DNA of 64,000 nt from CAVVUF01 sp963751425 (GTDB lineage Bacteria > Chloroflexota > Anaerolineae > Anaerolineales > UBA4823). The DNA lies in contig CAVVUF010000002.1 in the NCBI GenBank assembly GCA_963751425.1, forward strand, positions 1,488,001-1,552,000, given 5' to 3'. A program made the translations under genes and the position numbers. Below the pieces are notes generated by a model. That model did no database searches. It saw only the letters and a program-made list of their open reading frames with translations, and was not told the origin of the DNA. Below, in pieces: positions 1 through 8,747 of this stretch; the first letter of the stretch is position 1, and every line of letters begins with the position of its first letter.

Positions 1-1
1 C

Positions 2-175
2 CAGCTCATCACCTTTGCCTCCAGCGTCATGACCCTTGAGCCTGGTGACCTGCTCTTCACGGGCACGCCTGCCGGCGTTGGCCCGCTGCTCCCCGGTGAT
101 GTGGTCGATGTCAAGATCGATCGCTTGGGGACTCTGCATAACCTTGTCGCTGCTGAAGGACCTCACCCGGGCTGA
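2..175 (+). CDS. Fumarylacetoacetate hydrolase family protein, C-terminal end (5' truncated)
   Basis: The window opens inside this gene; the last 57 codons are visible and end at a TGA at 173-175. The tail contains GDLLFTGTPAGVGPLLPGD, the highly conserved C-terminal signature of the FAH superfamily (fumarylacetoacetate hydrolases, acylpyruvases, 2-hydroxyhepta-2,4-diene-1,7-dioate isomerases). These are cytoplasmic, metal-dependent enzymes that cleave or isomerise beta-diketo acids. The substrate cannot be told from the tail alone. The stop lies 8 nt before the next gene on the same strand, so the two may be co-transcribed. Confidence 0.85.
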   Translation, partial: QLITFASSVMTLEPGDLLFTGTPAGVGPLLPGDVVDVKIDRLGTLHNLVAAEGPHPG

Positions 176-183
176 ACCTCCTC

Positions 184-1303
184 ATGAGCAACCTGAACCT
201 CGATATTCATACTGCGGTCTTGACCGGGTTTGTCCTGTCGATTGGCTTTGCCATCTTATTTGTTTGGGCTGGCGTGCGAGCCATACGTAAAGCGCGCACC
301 CTGAAGTTCTTCCGCATGCGTCGCGATCGCATGGTGGGTGGCTGGCGCATGATCTTCGCCGCCTTTGTGCTCGTGATTCTTGCCTTCATCCTAAACCGCT
401 TTGCCGAGCCGGTCATCTACAGCTTCTACCCACCCACGCCCACGCTGACCGCCACGCCCACCATCACCCTCACCCCCACCATCACGCTAACGCCATCTAT
501 CACCCTCACCCCCACCATTACTTCCACCCCCTCCGTCACCGATACTCCCACGCCCAGCCCTACGCCGCATATCCCCCTCGCCATCGAGGTTCAATTCACC
601 AGCGTAGTCACCCCCAACCCCTCAGCCATCTTCAGCCCGCTCCAGTTTGCGCAAGCCCTCGATGAGAACTTTGTACCCATCAATCCAGCCATCGTATTCC
701 AAAATCCGGTTGGCCATCTTTATGCCCAATTCACCTACGATGGCATGCTGGTTGGATCGCAGTGGACGGCCATCTGGTACCGCGGCAGCGAGCTCGTGAA
801 CTATGAGACCGCCCCCTGGAATGGTGGCACCGGTGGCATCGGTTATACCGATTGGAATCCTGAGCCTTATGAGTGGCAGCCAGGCTTGTATGAAGTGCAG
901 GTCTTTGTTGGTCACCAATGGAAAGTCGTCGGCACCTTCACCGTAGAAGGCGACGCGCCCACTCCGCCCTCCCACATCCACCCCAACCTTTACAGTGACG
1001 CCCCTCCCCACCGCCACCTTCACGCGCACCCCCCGCCCAACCGCCACGGGAACCTTCACCCCCGGTCCCAGCCCAACAAAGACTCCAGGCTCCTCGGCTA
1101 CATCCACCTTGTCTCCCCCTACCAGCACGCCCACGCTTTCAAAGACCAAGGCGCCTTCTTTAACTCCCTCTAGTACCTTTACCCGCATGCCCACGTATAC
1201 GCCCGTAACGCCTACGGCCACCTTCACTCACGCCCCTACTTATACCTCCTCGCCTGTAAAACCTACCAACACTCACCAGCCGACGGATACCCCCAAGCCT
1301 TGA
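184..1303 (+). CDS. Membrane-anchored protein with Thr/Pro-rich stalk (one frame break)
   Basis: Two hydrophobic segments lie near the N-terminus (about residues 10-33 and 53-77). A Thr/Pro-rich linker of PTITLTP-type repeats follows (about 80-125), then a roughly 130-residue globular domain rich in Trp and Tyr ending near GTFTVEG. The starting frame would then give a His/Pro-rich nonsense tail to 1173. The +1 frame instead reads PTSTPTFTVTPLPTATFT and stays Thr/Pro-rich to the stop at 1303. A one-base indel at about 965-985 therefore seems to have split a single gene whose C-terminus is a second Thr/Pro stretch. No clear Shine-Dalgarno (SD) precedes the ATG. The domain family is not recognised. 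Stalked surface proteins of this kind are common in Chloroflexota (inference). Confidence 0.6.
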
Positions 1304-1324
1304 GCTGCTTTGTAAGCCATTTTC

Positions 1325-2239
1325 TCACGCCGCCGGGAATGCCTTCGCTACCTCCGCGGCTAACCGGGCATTGTTGAGCAGCAGCGCCAGGTTGGCTTCC
1401 AGGCTTGTGCCGTGCGTCAGGTCGCTCACCTGCTTCAGCAGGAAAGGCGTCACCGCCTGCCCGCGGATTTTCTTCCGTTCGCTCTCCTCCAGCGCTTCTC
1501 GGATAGCATCCTCCACCTCTTGCCCTTCGATAGCCGCCTCCTCCGGTGGCGGCTGAACCACCAGTACGGCGCTCTTCATCCCTAAATCCCAGTGGAACCT
1601 TGCCAGCTCGACGATCTCCTGTGCCAAGTCCACCCTCACACTCACTGGCAGCCCACTCGAGCGTGAGTAGAACGCCGGGAACTCATCGGTCTGGTAGCCC
1701 ACCACCGGCACACCCAGGGTTTCCAGCTTCTCCAACGTGGCTGGAAGGTCCAGGATCGCCTTGGCTCCTGCACATACCACCACCACCCGCGTTTCAGCCA
1801 GTAACATCAAATCCGTCGAGACATCGAAGGGGGACCCTCGGTGCACTCCGCCGATGCCGCCTGTTGCAAACACGCGGATGCCCACTCGCTGAGCTACCGC
1901 CAGGGTTCCTGCCACTGTCGTCCCACCGCTGCGTTTTTGAAGGATCGCCGGGGCGAAATCGCGTGTGCTGATCTTGACCAGGTCATTGCCCATCGACAAA
2001 CTGTCCAGTTCATGCGCTGTCAGGCCTACATGCACCACCCCTTCGATGACCGCGATCGTCGCCGGAGTGGCACCCTTGGCAGACACCTCTTTTTCCATGT
2101 CCCGTGCCAGGGTCAGGTTTTGCGGATAAGGTAAGCCGTGGGTGATGACTGTCGATTCAAGCGCCACCACCGGCTGCTTGTTTTTCAACGCCTGCAAGAC
2201 ATTCGGCAAAAGTTTGATGATTGAGGCAAGTGTATCCAT
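1325..2239 (-). CDS. psuG: Pseudouridine-5'-phosphate glycosidase
   Basis: 304 residues, full length for the PsuG/IndA family. It breaks the C-glycosidic bond of pseudouridine 5'-phosphate to give uracil and ribose 5-phosphate in the cytoplasm. Family signatures occur in order: ALESTVITHGLPYP (22-39), GATPATIAV, GGTTVAGT, FATGGIGGVHRG (124-135), CAGAKAILDLPATLE (156-170) and a C-terminal ANLALLLNNA. By alignment from memory with the E. coli enzyme, Glu28, His133, Asp143 and Lys160 match its metal-binding and catalytic residues. It lies downstream of a PfkB-family kinase on the same strand. The pair matches the known psuK-psuG route for pseudouridine breakdown. Confidence 0.93.
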   Translation of the reverse strand: MDTLASIIKLLPNVLQALKNKQPVVALESTVITHGLPYPQNLTLARDMEKEVSAKGATPATIAVIEGVVHVGLTAHELDSLSMGNDLVKISTRDFAPAILQKRSGGTTVAGTLAVAQRVGIRVFATGGIGGVHRGSPFDVSTDLMLLAETRVVVVCAGAKAILDLPATLEKLETLGVPVVGYQTDEFPAFYSRSSGLPVSVRVDLAQEIVELARFHWDLGMKSAVLVVQPPPEEAAIEGQEVEDAIREALEESERKKIRGQAVTPFLLKQVSDLTHGTSLEANLALLLNNARLAAEVAKAFPAA

Positions 2240-2242
2240 AAC

Positions 2243-2262
2243 TTAGTCTCCCTATGGACTAA
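2243..2262 (-). promoter_or_regulatory. Small inverted repeat enclosing the psuG ribosome-binding site
   Basis: TTAGTC and GACTAA form a 6-bp stem around an 8-nt loop. On the minus strand the loop carries the GGGAG SD-like sequence just before the psuG ATG. The hairpin could modulate translation, but a 6-bp stem is weak and may be chance. Confidence 0.25.
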
Positions 2263-2382
2263 TTCGAGATAGCCATCGTTATTATGAACTTTACAAATTA
2301 ATCCGACAGCCTCTTGCTCAACATGAACCGACTTTAGATGGTTTTCCGATCTCAGGCTCGATTTCAATTGGCGGGCTGCGGT

Positions 2383-3333
2383 TTATACCAGCTCGTTATA
2401 CAGTTCTTCCAGCGACAGGTCAGGCACCACCGTCCCGCGGTGCCGAAGGGTCAGTGAAGCAGCCGAGACACCCAACCGCACTGCGTCATCGACCGGCATA
2501 TCGTTCAATAGCGCAAACAGCACTGTGGCGGTCATCGCATCTCCCGCTCCGATCGGGTCAACGATCTTGGTCTGGATGGCAGGGATATACCCGCTCGTTT
2601 CCGATGTAGCATAGCACACGCCAAACGCTGCCATTGACACGATCACGATATCCACTCCCTGGCTCACCAGGTGTTTGGCGGCTTGTAGCACATCTCTCCG
2701 TCGCGTAGAGTTGAAAGCCTGGTCGGTCAAGATGGCTGCTTCGGCGCTGTTTGGCGTTATCATGCGGAGCTTTTTCAGGTATGGTTTCAGTTTCACTGCC
2801 AGCCCGCTCGAGGTCGGGTCAGCGCACACCGGCAGGTGGGCAGCCTTCGCTAAAGACATCGCCGTGCGCAGCGACTCTTTGGGTAAGTTCGCATCCAAAA
2901 AGAGCAGCGAAGCCTGGCGGAACAAGTGCTCGTTTTGTCGTAAATAGTCTGGCGAGAGCAGCGTCATTGCCCGCATATCATCCAGCGCCATTTGCAGCTC
3001 ACCGTTGGTATTCACCACGCCCAGGTAAGTGCCGGTGGGGTGGAAGGATGTCCGCTTGATCGCATCCACATTCACTCCCGCTTCAGCAATCGTTTTGATC
3101 AGGTGATCTCCATTCTGATCTTCCCCCACTACGGTCAGCAGGTTCACTGCTTGTCCCAGGCGCGCCAGGTTTTCAGCCACATTCCGCCCCACGCCTCCGC
3201 AAGAAGTGCGGATTTGAGCCGGGTTTGAAGTGCCCGTCTGCATCTCGCCTTTCAGAACGCCTACGATATCTACGCAGGCTGCACCGATGACCAGCACAGG
3301 TGCTTCGGGAGTGGGTGAAAATTCATCTGTCAT
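2383..3333 (-). CDS. PfkB-family carbohydrate kinase, probable pseudouridine kinase
   Basis: 316 residues from the preferred ATG at 3333. A GTG at 3357 would add 8 residues, but they fall outside the usual family N-terminus. PfkB (ribokinase-like) features are the substrate-binding GGVGRNVAENLARLG region (46-60), the nucleotide-site NSAEAAIL segment (195-202), and the signature DPIGAGDAMTATVLF (259-273), whose Asp265 is the catalytic base. The gene directly precedes psuG with a 143-nt gap, so phosphorylation of pseudouridine to feed PsuG is the likely role (inference from neighbourhood). Ribose, fructose or adenosine kinase activity cannot be excluded from sequence alone. A GTG-to-ATG choice does not change the fold. 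Confidence 0.82.
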   Translation of the reverse strand: MTDEFSPTPEAPVLVIGAACVDIVGVLKGEMQTGTSNPAQIRTSCGGVGRNVAENLARLGQAVNLLTVVGEDQNGDHLIKTIAEAGVNVDAIKRTSFHPTGTYLGVVNTNGELQMALDDMRAMTLLSPDYLRQNEHLFRQASLLFLDANLPKESLRTAMSLAKAAHLPVCADPTSSGLAVKLKPYLKKLRMITPNSAEAAILTDQAFNSTRRRDVLQAAKHLVSQGVDIVIVSMAAFGVCYATSETSGYIPAIQTKIVDPIGAGDAMTATVLFALLNDMPVDDAVRLGVSAASLTLRHRGTVVPDLSLEELYNELV

Positions 3334-3368
3334 GGTCGCCTCGCTCTCGTGTCTCACCTTTTTAACTG

Positions 3369-4731
3369 TTATGCTTCAGTCGGAGCAGGTGCACTTTCAC
3401 CGCTCGGGAGCTGGTTTTCAGAACCATATACTTTGCTCATCGATTCCAGTACCTGTGCGGTTTGGATCAGGAACATGTTCGCTACTGCTTGGTTCTTCTG
3501 GTCTTCAGGGATTTCCAAGGTATTCAGGGAATGGATAATGCTCATCAAGAGCTCTGCCTGGGCTTCCGCCCGCCCCAGCTCCTGGAAGACCTGTCTTTGG
3601 GAGGAGCCGTAAGCCTGGATCACTTTGGCGTCTCCCACCCATTCAGCTCCCCAGGTTTCGATCCGCTGGTCATCGACTGGTTTTTCGAGTGAGAAATGCC
3701 CGGTATCGAACCAGATCAGCTCCGCACCCATTTCCTTCAACCGCAAACGGGTTTCTGTTGAGAGCAGCCTCTGGCGGATTTTCTTGCGTGGGTCTTCGCT
3801 GCCGTTAGCTGGCGCGGTCACTGCATCTACCTGGTTTCCGCGGATGAAATCGAGGATTGCCCCCTCCACCACCAGTTGTACCGCGGCATTCCAGGTGGTC
3901 AGGCCGTCGCCGCGCACTGCCCGGTTATAGGCCAGGCTGTAGACCGATTGGACCGAGAACGGGTAAGGGTTTTCTGGAGACCGGCCTGTCCCTCCGCCCT
4001 CCTTCCGGTTTCCCCACAGCCGGTAGCGGAAGTGAACGTCGTGCACATTAACCAGGATACCATCCTTCGACATTGCTGTGGCTTTTTCGATGTACCCGTG
4101 CTGGTCGTTCAGGTCGACAATCTCTTTGATCGAACTCAAACCTGGAGATGAAATGCCACCCGGCAGCCAACACGTTGGATGGATGCATGAGGTGCTCGAA
4201 CAGCACCGCGTTCCCCGGCCTGATCATCACATATCCCGGCCCGCCAATCGTCGCCAGGGTATTCACCTCATCTGGCTTGACCATCTTGCGTCCATTATCG
4301 ATCTGCAAACGTGGGTACCCAATGCCAAAGACGCACGCCAGCAGGTAGCGCATACCCACCCAATAGCTGTCTAATTCGTAGATATCTTGAACATAATGGG
4401 CGCCTACCAGCATGGCGATCGTAAAGGCGGCCAGCGGCACCAGGATGAAGCGCAGGGAGTGCAGTGTAGCTGTAAAAAGATAGGTTAAAATCTGAGGTGC
4501 GGAAGCTCCAATGATCGGGAGCTCGTAAATGGATAGGTGATTCACTAAGCTCAGGACCAGCGTTTCGGTGAGGATGACCACCAGCAGAAACAAGGCTACC
4601 AACCCCACCAGGACGAGGATGCGGAATTTTCCCCAGAACAAGTCGCCTTCCAGGAAGCCCTGGAAGAGGTAACCAGTTTGCCAAAAGCGTTTGGAAAGTT
4701 TCTTGGAGATGCTCACCTTGTTCTTACTCAT
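3369..4731 (-). CDS. SPFH/band-7-like membrane protein, second of a pair (one frame break)
   Basis: The reading starts at an ATG at 4731, overlapping the end of the upstream paralogue by 8 nt. Membrane segments lie at about residues 36-62 and 92-115. A band-7-like domain begins at GPGYVMIRPGN and runs into GWHFISRFE. There the frame breaks (about 4133-4140), and the next frame continues without loss as IKEIVDLNDQHGYIEKATAM, then SKDGILVNVHDVHFRYRL, the classic SPFH core. A helical, Gln/Glu-rich C-terminus follows. Restored length is about 454 residues. SPFH proteins oligomerise at membranes and organise microdomains or regulate proteases; the partner here is unknown. The 3' frame alone could start at an internal TTG, but that would cut the SPFH domain in two. 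Confidence 0.7.
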
Positions 4732-6442
4732 CGGGGAATGCCTTTTCGGGATGTTCGGTGGGGAAGATGCGCTGCGTGCCGGAAGGCAGCAGCCATTCGT
4801 GCAGGCTCCACAGCGCATTTAGCGTCTCTTTCGGGAGCAATTTTTCCGTTTGTGGTTCCTTGGCAAAAGCTTCCATGGCCTGAAAGAGCCGAATCGCTAC
4901 GGCTTCACGGGTCAGATCGTTTGATTTGAGCAGGTTCGACAGCGCCTGCACCATATCCTGCTGCGCCTGGGCACGGGCGTGGGAGCGGATTTTCATTTCT
5001 TTGTAATCGAATTCTGCCATGGTCAGGTTTGACTCTTTTTGCCAGCGGGCACGCCAGTGGTCCAGGCGCTGCTGCAAGATCGCTGGGTTGGATGGGCGCA
5101 GCTCAGCAAAGCCTGCCGCGATCACGCGGATACCGCGGTCGCGAAGAATCTTGGAAGAGCGCAGTGCCTGCGGGGGATAGGAAGTGATAAAACCTTCATC
5201 CAAGGGATGACCTTTTTCCAGGGGCTGCCCGTCAAGACCCAGGATTAGCTGGTACCCAAGCACACCCAGGTTGCGCACCCGTTTGGCAAAGCGTGGACGG
5301 AACTCATCTCGAAACGGGAATGTCACCGGGTCCTCGGGCAGGTATAGGGAATCATAATTTTCCATGGCGACCATATCGTGGTAGGCTTCTACTGCCACCT
5401 TCAGAGGCAGCTCAGTCCAATCCTCCATCAACCCTTCTTTGATGACCCGGGCGTTGCCATAGACAGCGTTGAAGACTCGTTCAGGATCGAAGATATACGG
5501 TGCTAAAGGCTGCTCAGGACTCGTTTTCTTGGCAGGCACCTCCGGCATATTAGGCTCACTTTTATACTTTTGGAACCAGCGGTGGATCTCATTCTTGTCA
5601 TCCTGGTCCAGGTCATCGGTAAAGCCTTTAATTGTATTCGTCTTCTGGTCGATGAGGATGACCTGGATGAACTCGGGACCTTCTCCGGTATAAGTCACCT
5701 TGAGCACTTCGGGCGACTCTCCTAGTGTGAAGAGTGTAAAGATATGTGAAAACACTTCAAAGCCGTCGCGGGTAATCCCCTTGACATTCGTCCGCAGCCG
5801 GAACTGCCTGCGTAAGCTCACCACACCGCGGATGCGCTCGCCGCTGCCAGTGAACACAATCCCCGGGCCGGCGGCGCGGGCATTTTGCACATTCGAGGCT
5901 GCCTCTTTCCCTTTTTTGGCTTTTTTCTTGCGAGAGCCTCCCATCTTTCCCATCAGCCCAGCCCCCGAAACCGTCTTAGAGCCGCCCGCAAAATACTGCT
6001 TTTCCAACACGATGGCGCTGGAGAGGTCCACGAAGGCTACTCCGGCCTGTGAGCTGGTCAGCTCTTCAGGCTTGGCGATCTCTCTCCCCTCGCGCACGAA
6101 GACCGCCGGACCATGAGAACGGCTGAGGTATCTTAGCATACGGTCGAAGACCCGCTTTCGATCGGTGGCGGTGTGGACCGGAAGCACAAATTGGGATACG
6201 AACATCATCGAGAAGTAAAGTATCGCCAGGAAGCCAACAAATGAGACCGCCAGGATGAATAAGTTCCGCACCTGGCTCAGGTCGGTGACCATCAGGGGTT
6301 GCTCTCCGGTAACCCAATCCTTGACGAAGCTCAGTTCATTCCAGAATGAAAAGACCAATAAGACGATGAGGGCAATCGAAATCCCCCAGCGCCAAAAGCC
6401 GGGATTCTTATAGAAGTATCTCTTCGACAGCATGCCAGGCAT
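4724..6442 (-). CDS. SPFH/band-7-like membrane protein, first of a pair
   Basis: 572 residues. Two membrane segments (about 20-37 and 61-91) precede a domain with SPFH-like strands: GPGIVFTGSGERIRGVVSLR, then NVKGITRDGFEV. A very basic insert (SRKKKAKKGKEAAS) splits the N-terminal part of the domain. The C-terminal half is predicted helical, with a charged stretch (ARAQAQQDMVQALSNLL) like the coiled tail of flotillin-type proteins. It overlaps the next gene by 8 nt, so the two are surely co-translated and probably form a hetero-oligomer. Function is not known. A consensus-like promoter places the transcription start within about 3 nt of the ATG. Confidence 0.72.
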   Translation of the reverse strand: MPGMLSKRYFYKNPGFWRWGISIALIVLLVFSFWNELSFVKDWVTGEQPLMVTDLSQVRNLFILAVSFVGFLAILYFSMMFVSQFVLPVHTATDRKRVFDRMLRYLSRSHGPAVFVREGREIAKPEELTSSQAGVAFVDLSSAIVLEKQYFAGGSKTVSGAGLMGKMGGSRKKKAKKGKEAASNVQNARAAGPGIVFTGSGERIRGVVSLRRQFRLRTNVKGITRDGFEVFSHIFTLFTLGESPEVLKVTYTGEGPEFIQVILIDQKTNTIKGFTDDLDQDDKNEIHRWFQKYKSEPNMPEVPAKKTSPEQPLAPYIFDPERVFNAVYGNARVIKEGLMEDWTELPLKVAVEAYHDMVAMENYDSLYLPEDPVTFPFRDEFRPRFAKRVRNLGVLGYQLILGLDGQPLEKGHPLDEGFITSYPPQALRSSKILRDRGIRVIAAGFAELRPSNPAILQQRLDHWRARWQKESNLTMAEFDYKEMKIRSHARAQAQQDMVQALSNLLKSNDLTREAVAIRLFQAMEAFAKEPQTEKLLPKETLNALWSLHEWLLPSGTQRIFPTEHPEKAFPDE

Positions 6443-6451
6443 ATCTAACTC

Positions 6452-6481
6452 AGTATATACGTTCTATATAAAAATTGTCAA
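6452..6481 (-). promoter_or_regulatory. Sigma-70-type promoter of the SPFH pair
   Basis: Read on the minus strand: -35 TTGACA (6481-6476), an 18-bp spacer, -10 TATACT (6457-6452). The predicted start is about 3 nt before the ATG at 6442, with no room for an SD, so the mRNA should be nearly leaderless. Confidence 0.65.
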
Positions 6482-6561
6482 GTTGAATAAGCTGCCGGGA
6501 AGGTGCAAGGCGCCTCTTCTCCGTTCTTCATCATTCGTGTCTGCCAATCCCGCCTGGGCCG

Positions 6562-6570
6562 TGTTACAAT
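6562..6570 (+). promoter_or_regulatory. Extended -10 promoter for the DUF362-PHP operon
   Basis: TGTTACAAT is an extended -10 element (TGn plus TACAAT) with no good -35. The start would fall near 6577, giving a leader of about 23 nt that contains the GGAGGT SD of the DUF362 gene. Confidence 0.5.
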
Positions 6571-6599
6571 AAATCAGCAATTTGATCATGGAGGTAATT

Positions 6600-7820
6600 A
6601 TGCCCAATTTTCCTGGGAAAGGAAAAGTTGCTGTTCTAAAGACTTCGCCCGAGACCGTCCTCGACGATTACGAGCGCCTGATGAAGCTGGCGTCTTTCGA
6701 AGCCGCCCTTCCTAAAGGGAACAGGACCGGCTTGAAGATCAACATCTCCTGGCAAACCTGGTATCCGGCGTGCTCGACAGAGCCCTGGCAGCTTGAAGGC
6801 GTCATCCGTACCCTGCTGCAAGGCGGTTACACGGACCTGGTAGGTGTGCACAACGATACCGTAGTGGTCAATACCGAAAACGCCGAGCAGAACAACAAGC
6901 ATCGCTTTGTCACCGACCTGTATGACATCCCTTGCCTGTACCTTTACAACCAGGATTTTGAGTGGATCGAGTATAAACCCAAAAAGCCTTTCCTGGTGCT
7001 GGACAAGGTCTACCCGCAGGGTGTTTTCATCCCGAAGGCATTGGTGGGGATGAACATCATCCACCTGCCCACGGTCAAAACGCATGTCTTTACCACTATC
7101 ACTGGGGCGATGAAGAACGCTTTCGGTGGCTTGCTGCACCGCCAGCGCCACTGGACGCACGCCGTGATCCACGATACGCTGGTTGACCTGCTCATGATCC
7201 AGCAGGACATCCACCCCGGGATCTTCGCCGTGATGGATGGAACCTTCGCCGGAGATGGCCCTGGACCGCGCGCCATGCGCTGGCATGAGAAGGATATTTT
7301 GCTGGCCTCCTCCGACCAGGTAGCGATCGATGCGGTTTCTGCCAAACTGCAAGGTTTCGATCCCATGAACATCCGCTTCATTCGCCAGGCGCACGAGATG
7401 GATTTGGGGGTTGGCGACCCGCGGCAGATCGAGATCGTCGGCTACGACATCAACCAGGAAGAGCCCTGGGGTTTCATTCAGGAAGATACCTTAGCCAGCC
7501 GCGGTCAGAAGCTGATCTACCACGGCCCCCTGAAACCCTTTGAGAAAGTGCTCCTGCAGAGCCCGCTGGTGCCTTGGGCGTACTTCGCCAGCAACTTCTA
7601 TCATAACGTGTACTGGTATCCCTTCGTGGGGCGCAAGCGTGTGGAAGCCGCCATGCAAACCAGGTGGGGCAAGCTCTTCAAGAACTATGCTGACGGGCGG
7701 GTGGTGATGCCGGGTATGGAGCCGAAGACGGTCGTCCAGGCGGCGGTGGGGCTTACGGTGCTGGCTACCCTGGCCGCCGGGGCAGCCGTGCTGCTGGGTA
7801 AGCGCCGTAAAGGCTCGTAA
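6600..7820 (+). CDS. DUF362 domain protein with C-terminal membrane anchor
   Basis: 406 residues from the ATG at 6600, chosen because GGAGGT sits 4 nt upstream; an in-frame ATG at 6582 lacks an SD. The body matches DUF362 (PF04015): TGLKINISW near the N-terminus, IIHLPTVKTHVFTTITGAMKN, then a block with VIHDTLVDL and VMDGTFAGDGPGPRAM, and ASSDQVAIDAVSAKLQGFDP. The usual ferredoxin-like Cys clusters of some DUF362 proteins are absent. A hydrophobic C-terminus (VGLTVLATLAAGAAVLLG followed by KRRKGS) suggests a single membrane anchor. DUF362 proteins are thought to be redox or iron-sulfur related, but the reaction is not established. The PHP gene follows after 4 nt. Confidence 0.8.
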   Translation: MPNFPGKGKVAVLKTSPETVLDDYERLMKLASFEAALPKGNRTGLKINISWQTWYPACSTEPWQLEGVIRTLLQGGYTDLVGVHNDTVVVNTENAEQNNKHRFVTDLYDIPCLYLYNQDFEWIEYKPKKPFLVLDKVYPQGVFIPKALVGMNIIHLPTVKTHVFTTITGAMKNAFGGLLHRQRHWTHAVIHDTLVDLLMIQQDIHPGIFAVMDGTFAGDGPGPRAMRWHEKDILLASSDQVAIDAVSAKLQGFDPMNIRFIRQAHEMDLGVGDPRQIEIVGYDINQEEPWGFIQEDTLASRGQKLIYHGPLKPFEKVLLQSPLVPWAYFASNFYHNVYWYPFVGRKRVEAAMQTRWGKLFKNYADGRVVMPGMEPKTVVQAAVGLTVLATLAAGAAVLLGKRRKGS

Positions 7821-7824
7821 GTCC

Positions 7825-8481
7825 GTGCTGCGCGTCGATTTTCACTGCCACACCCTGCGTTCGAAAGACAGCCTGACCACTTACGCAGACCTACTGCAAG
7901 CCTGCCAGCGCAAGGGTTTGGACAAGGTTGTGATCACCGACCATAACACCATCCTCGGCGCCCTGGAAGCCCAGGCGCTTGAGCCGGGACGGGTGATCGT
8001 AGGGGAGGAGATTATGACCGAACAGGGGGAGATCCTGGCGGCTTTCGTGAAGGAAGAGATCCCGCGTGGCCTGTCTCCCCTGGTGGTGATCGAGCGCTTG
8101 AGAGAGCAAGGGGCCTTCATCAGCGTGTCGCACCCCTTCGACCGGAACCGCAATGGAGCCTGGAAGCTGGCTGACCTGGAGCAGATCGCCCCGCTGGTAG
8201 ATGCCATTGAGATCTTCAACGCCCGCTGCCTGCAAGCTGATTTCAACCGTAAGGCGCATGATTTTGCCCATACCCATCACCTGGCGGGCACGGCAGGCTC
8301 GGATGGACATGCTGCCTTTGAGATCGGAGCAGCCCACCTGCTCCTTCCGGAGTTTGAGGATGCCATCTCGCTGCGGAAGGCAGTCCAAGAGGCGCAGGTT
8401 CGTGGCAAGCTTTCTCCGGCGTGGGTGCATTTCGCCTCGGTGTATGCCCGCTGGGTGAAGGGGAGGCGTGGAAAAAAGTGA
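7825..8481 (+). CDS. PHP-domain metal-dependent phosphoesterase
   Basis: 218 residues starting at GTG. The four PHP motifs are visible: DFHCHT (HxH, residues 4-9), ITDHNT, an acidic GEE near residue 59, SHPFDR, and the C-terminal GSDGH. They form a tri-metal site that hydrolyses phosphate esters. The compact size fits the stand-alone PHP phosphoesterase group (as in histidinol phosphatases and 3',5'-nucleotide phosphatases) rather than a polymerase domain. It begins 4 nt after the DUF362 stop, so translation is coupled. No SD is obvious. Substrate unknown. Confidence 0.85.
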   Translation: MLRVDFHCHTLRSKDSLTTYADLLQACQRKGLDKVVITDHNTILGALEAQALEPGRVIVGEEIMTEQGEILAAFVKEEIPRGLSPLVVIERLREQGAFISVSHPFDRNRNGAWKLADLEQIAPLVDAIEIFNARCLQADFNRKAHDFAHTHHLAGTAGSDGHAAFEIGAAHLLLPEFEDAISLRKAVQEAQVRGKLSPAWVHFASVYARWVKGRRGKK

Positions 8482-8526
8482 CTCTTTTCCGCCTCCTGAT
8501 TTTGGTGTAGAATAGGCGCAGCAGCC

Positions 8527-8612
8527 GGGGCGATGGCGGAACTAGGCAGACGCAGGGGACTTAAAATCCTCCGGGCTAAACACCCTTGTGGGTTCGATTC
8601 CCACTCGCCCCA
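8527..8612 (+). tRNA. tRNA-Leu (anticodon UAA)
   Basis: The acceptor stem GGGGCGA (8527-8533) pairs perfectly with TCGCCCC (8605-8611), with discriminator A at 8612. The anticodon stem GGGGA/TCCTC encloses the loop CTTAAAA, giving anticodon TAA at 8562-8564. A long variable arm with a GGG/CCC stem marks a class II tRNA, and the T arm is GTGGG-TTCGATT-CCCAC. CCA is not encoded. Length is 86 nt. Confidence 0.96.
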
Positions 8613-8618
8613 TCAATT

Positions 8619-8643
8619 CCCGCAGGCAAAAGCTTGCGGGATT
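8619..8643 (+). terminator. Hairpin terminator after tRNA-Leu
   Basis: CCCGCAGGC and GCTTGCGGG form a 9-bp stem (one G-T pair) with an AAAA loop, followed by ATTT. The T tract is short, but position and stem fit intrinsic termination of the tRNA transcript. Confidence 0.6.
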
Positions 8644-8747
8644 TGCATTGGAGAGGGAGAGATTAACCCCGAACAACACGCACCACACGAACTTTTATCC
8701 GCATTCACAAAATTAGGAATTGGAGTTAATCACAATTAGGAGAGGAT

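Noticed and set aside
622..1227. Val/Gly-rich minus-strand frame of 201 residues
   Set aside because: It is the complement of the Thr/Pro repeat; the Val-Gly runs are an artefact of that composition. The same holds for 36447-36941.
3369..4139. Separate gene starting at an internal TTG in the 3' part of the second SPFH gene
   Set aside because: It would begin inside the SPFH core; the upstream frame supplies exactly the missing half.
8533..8739. Open frame of 68 residues across the tRNA-Leu gene
   Set aside because: It covers the folded tRNA and its terminator, has no SD and no family match.
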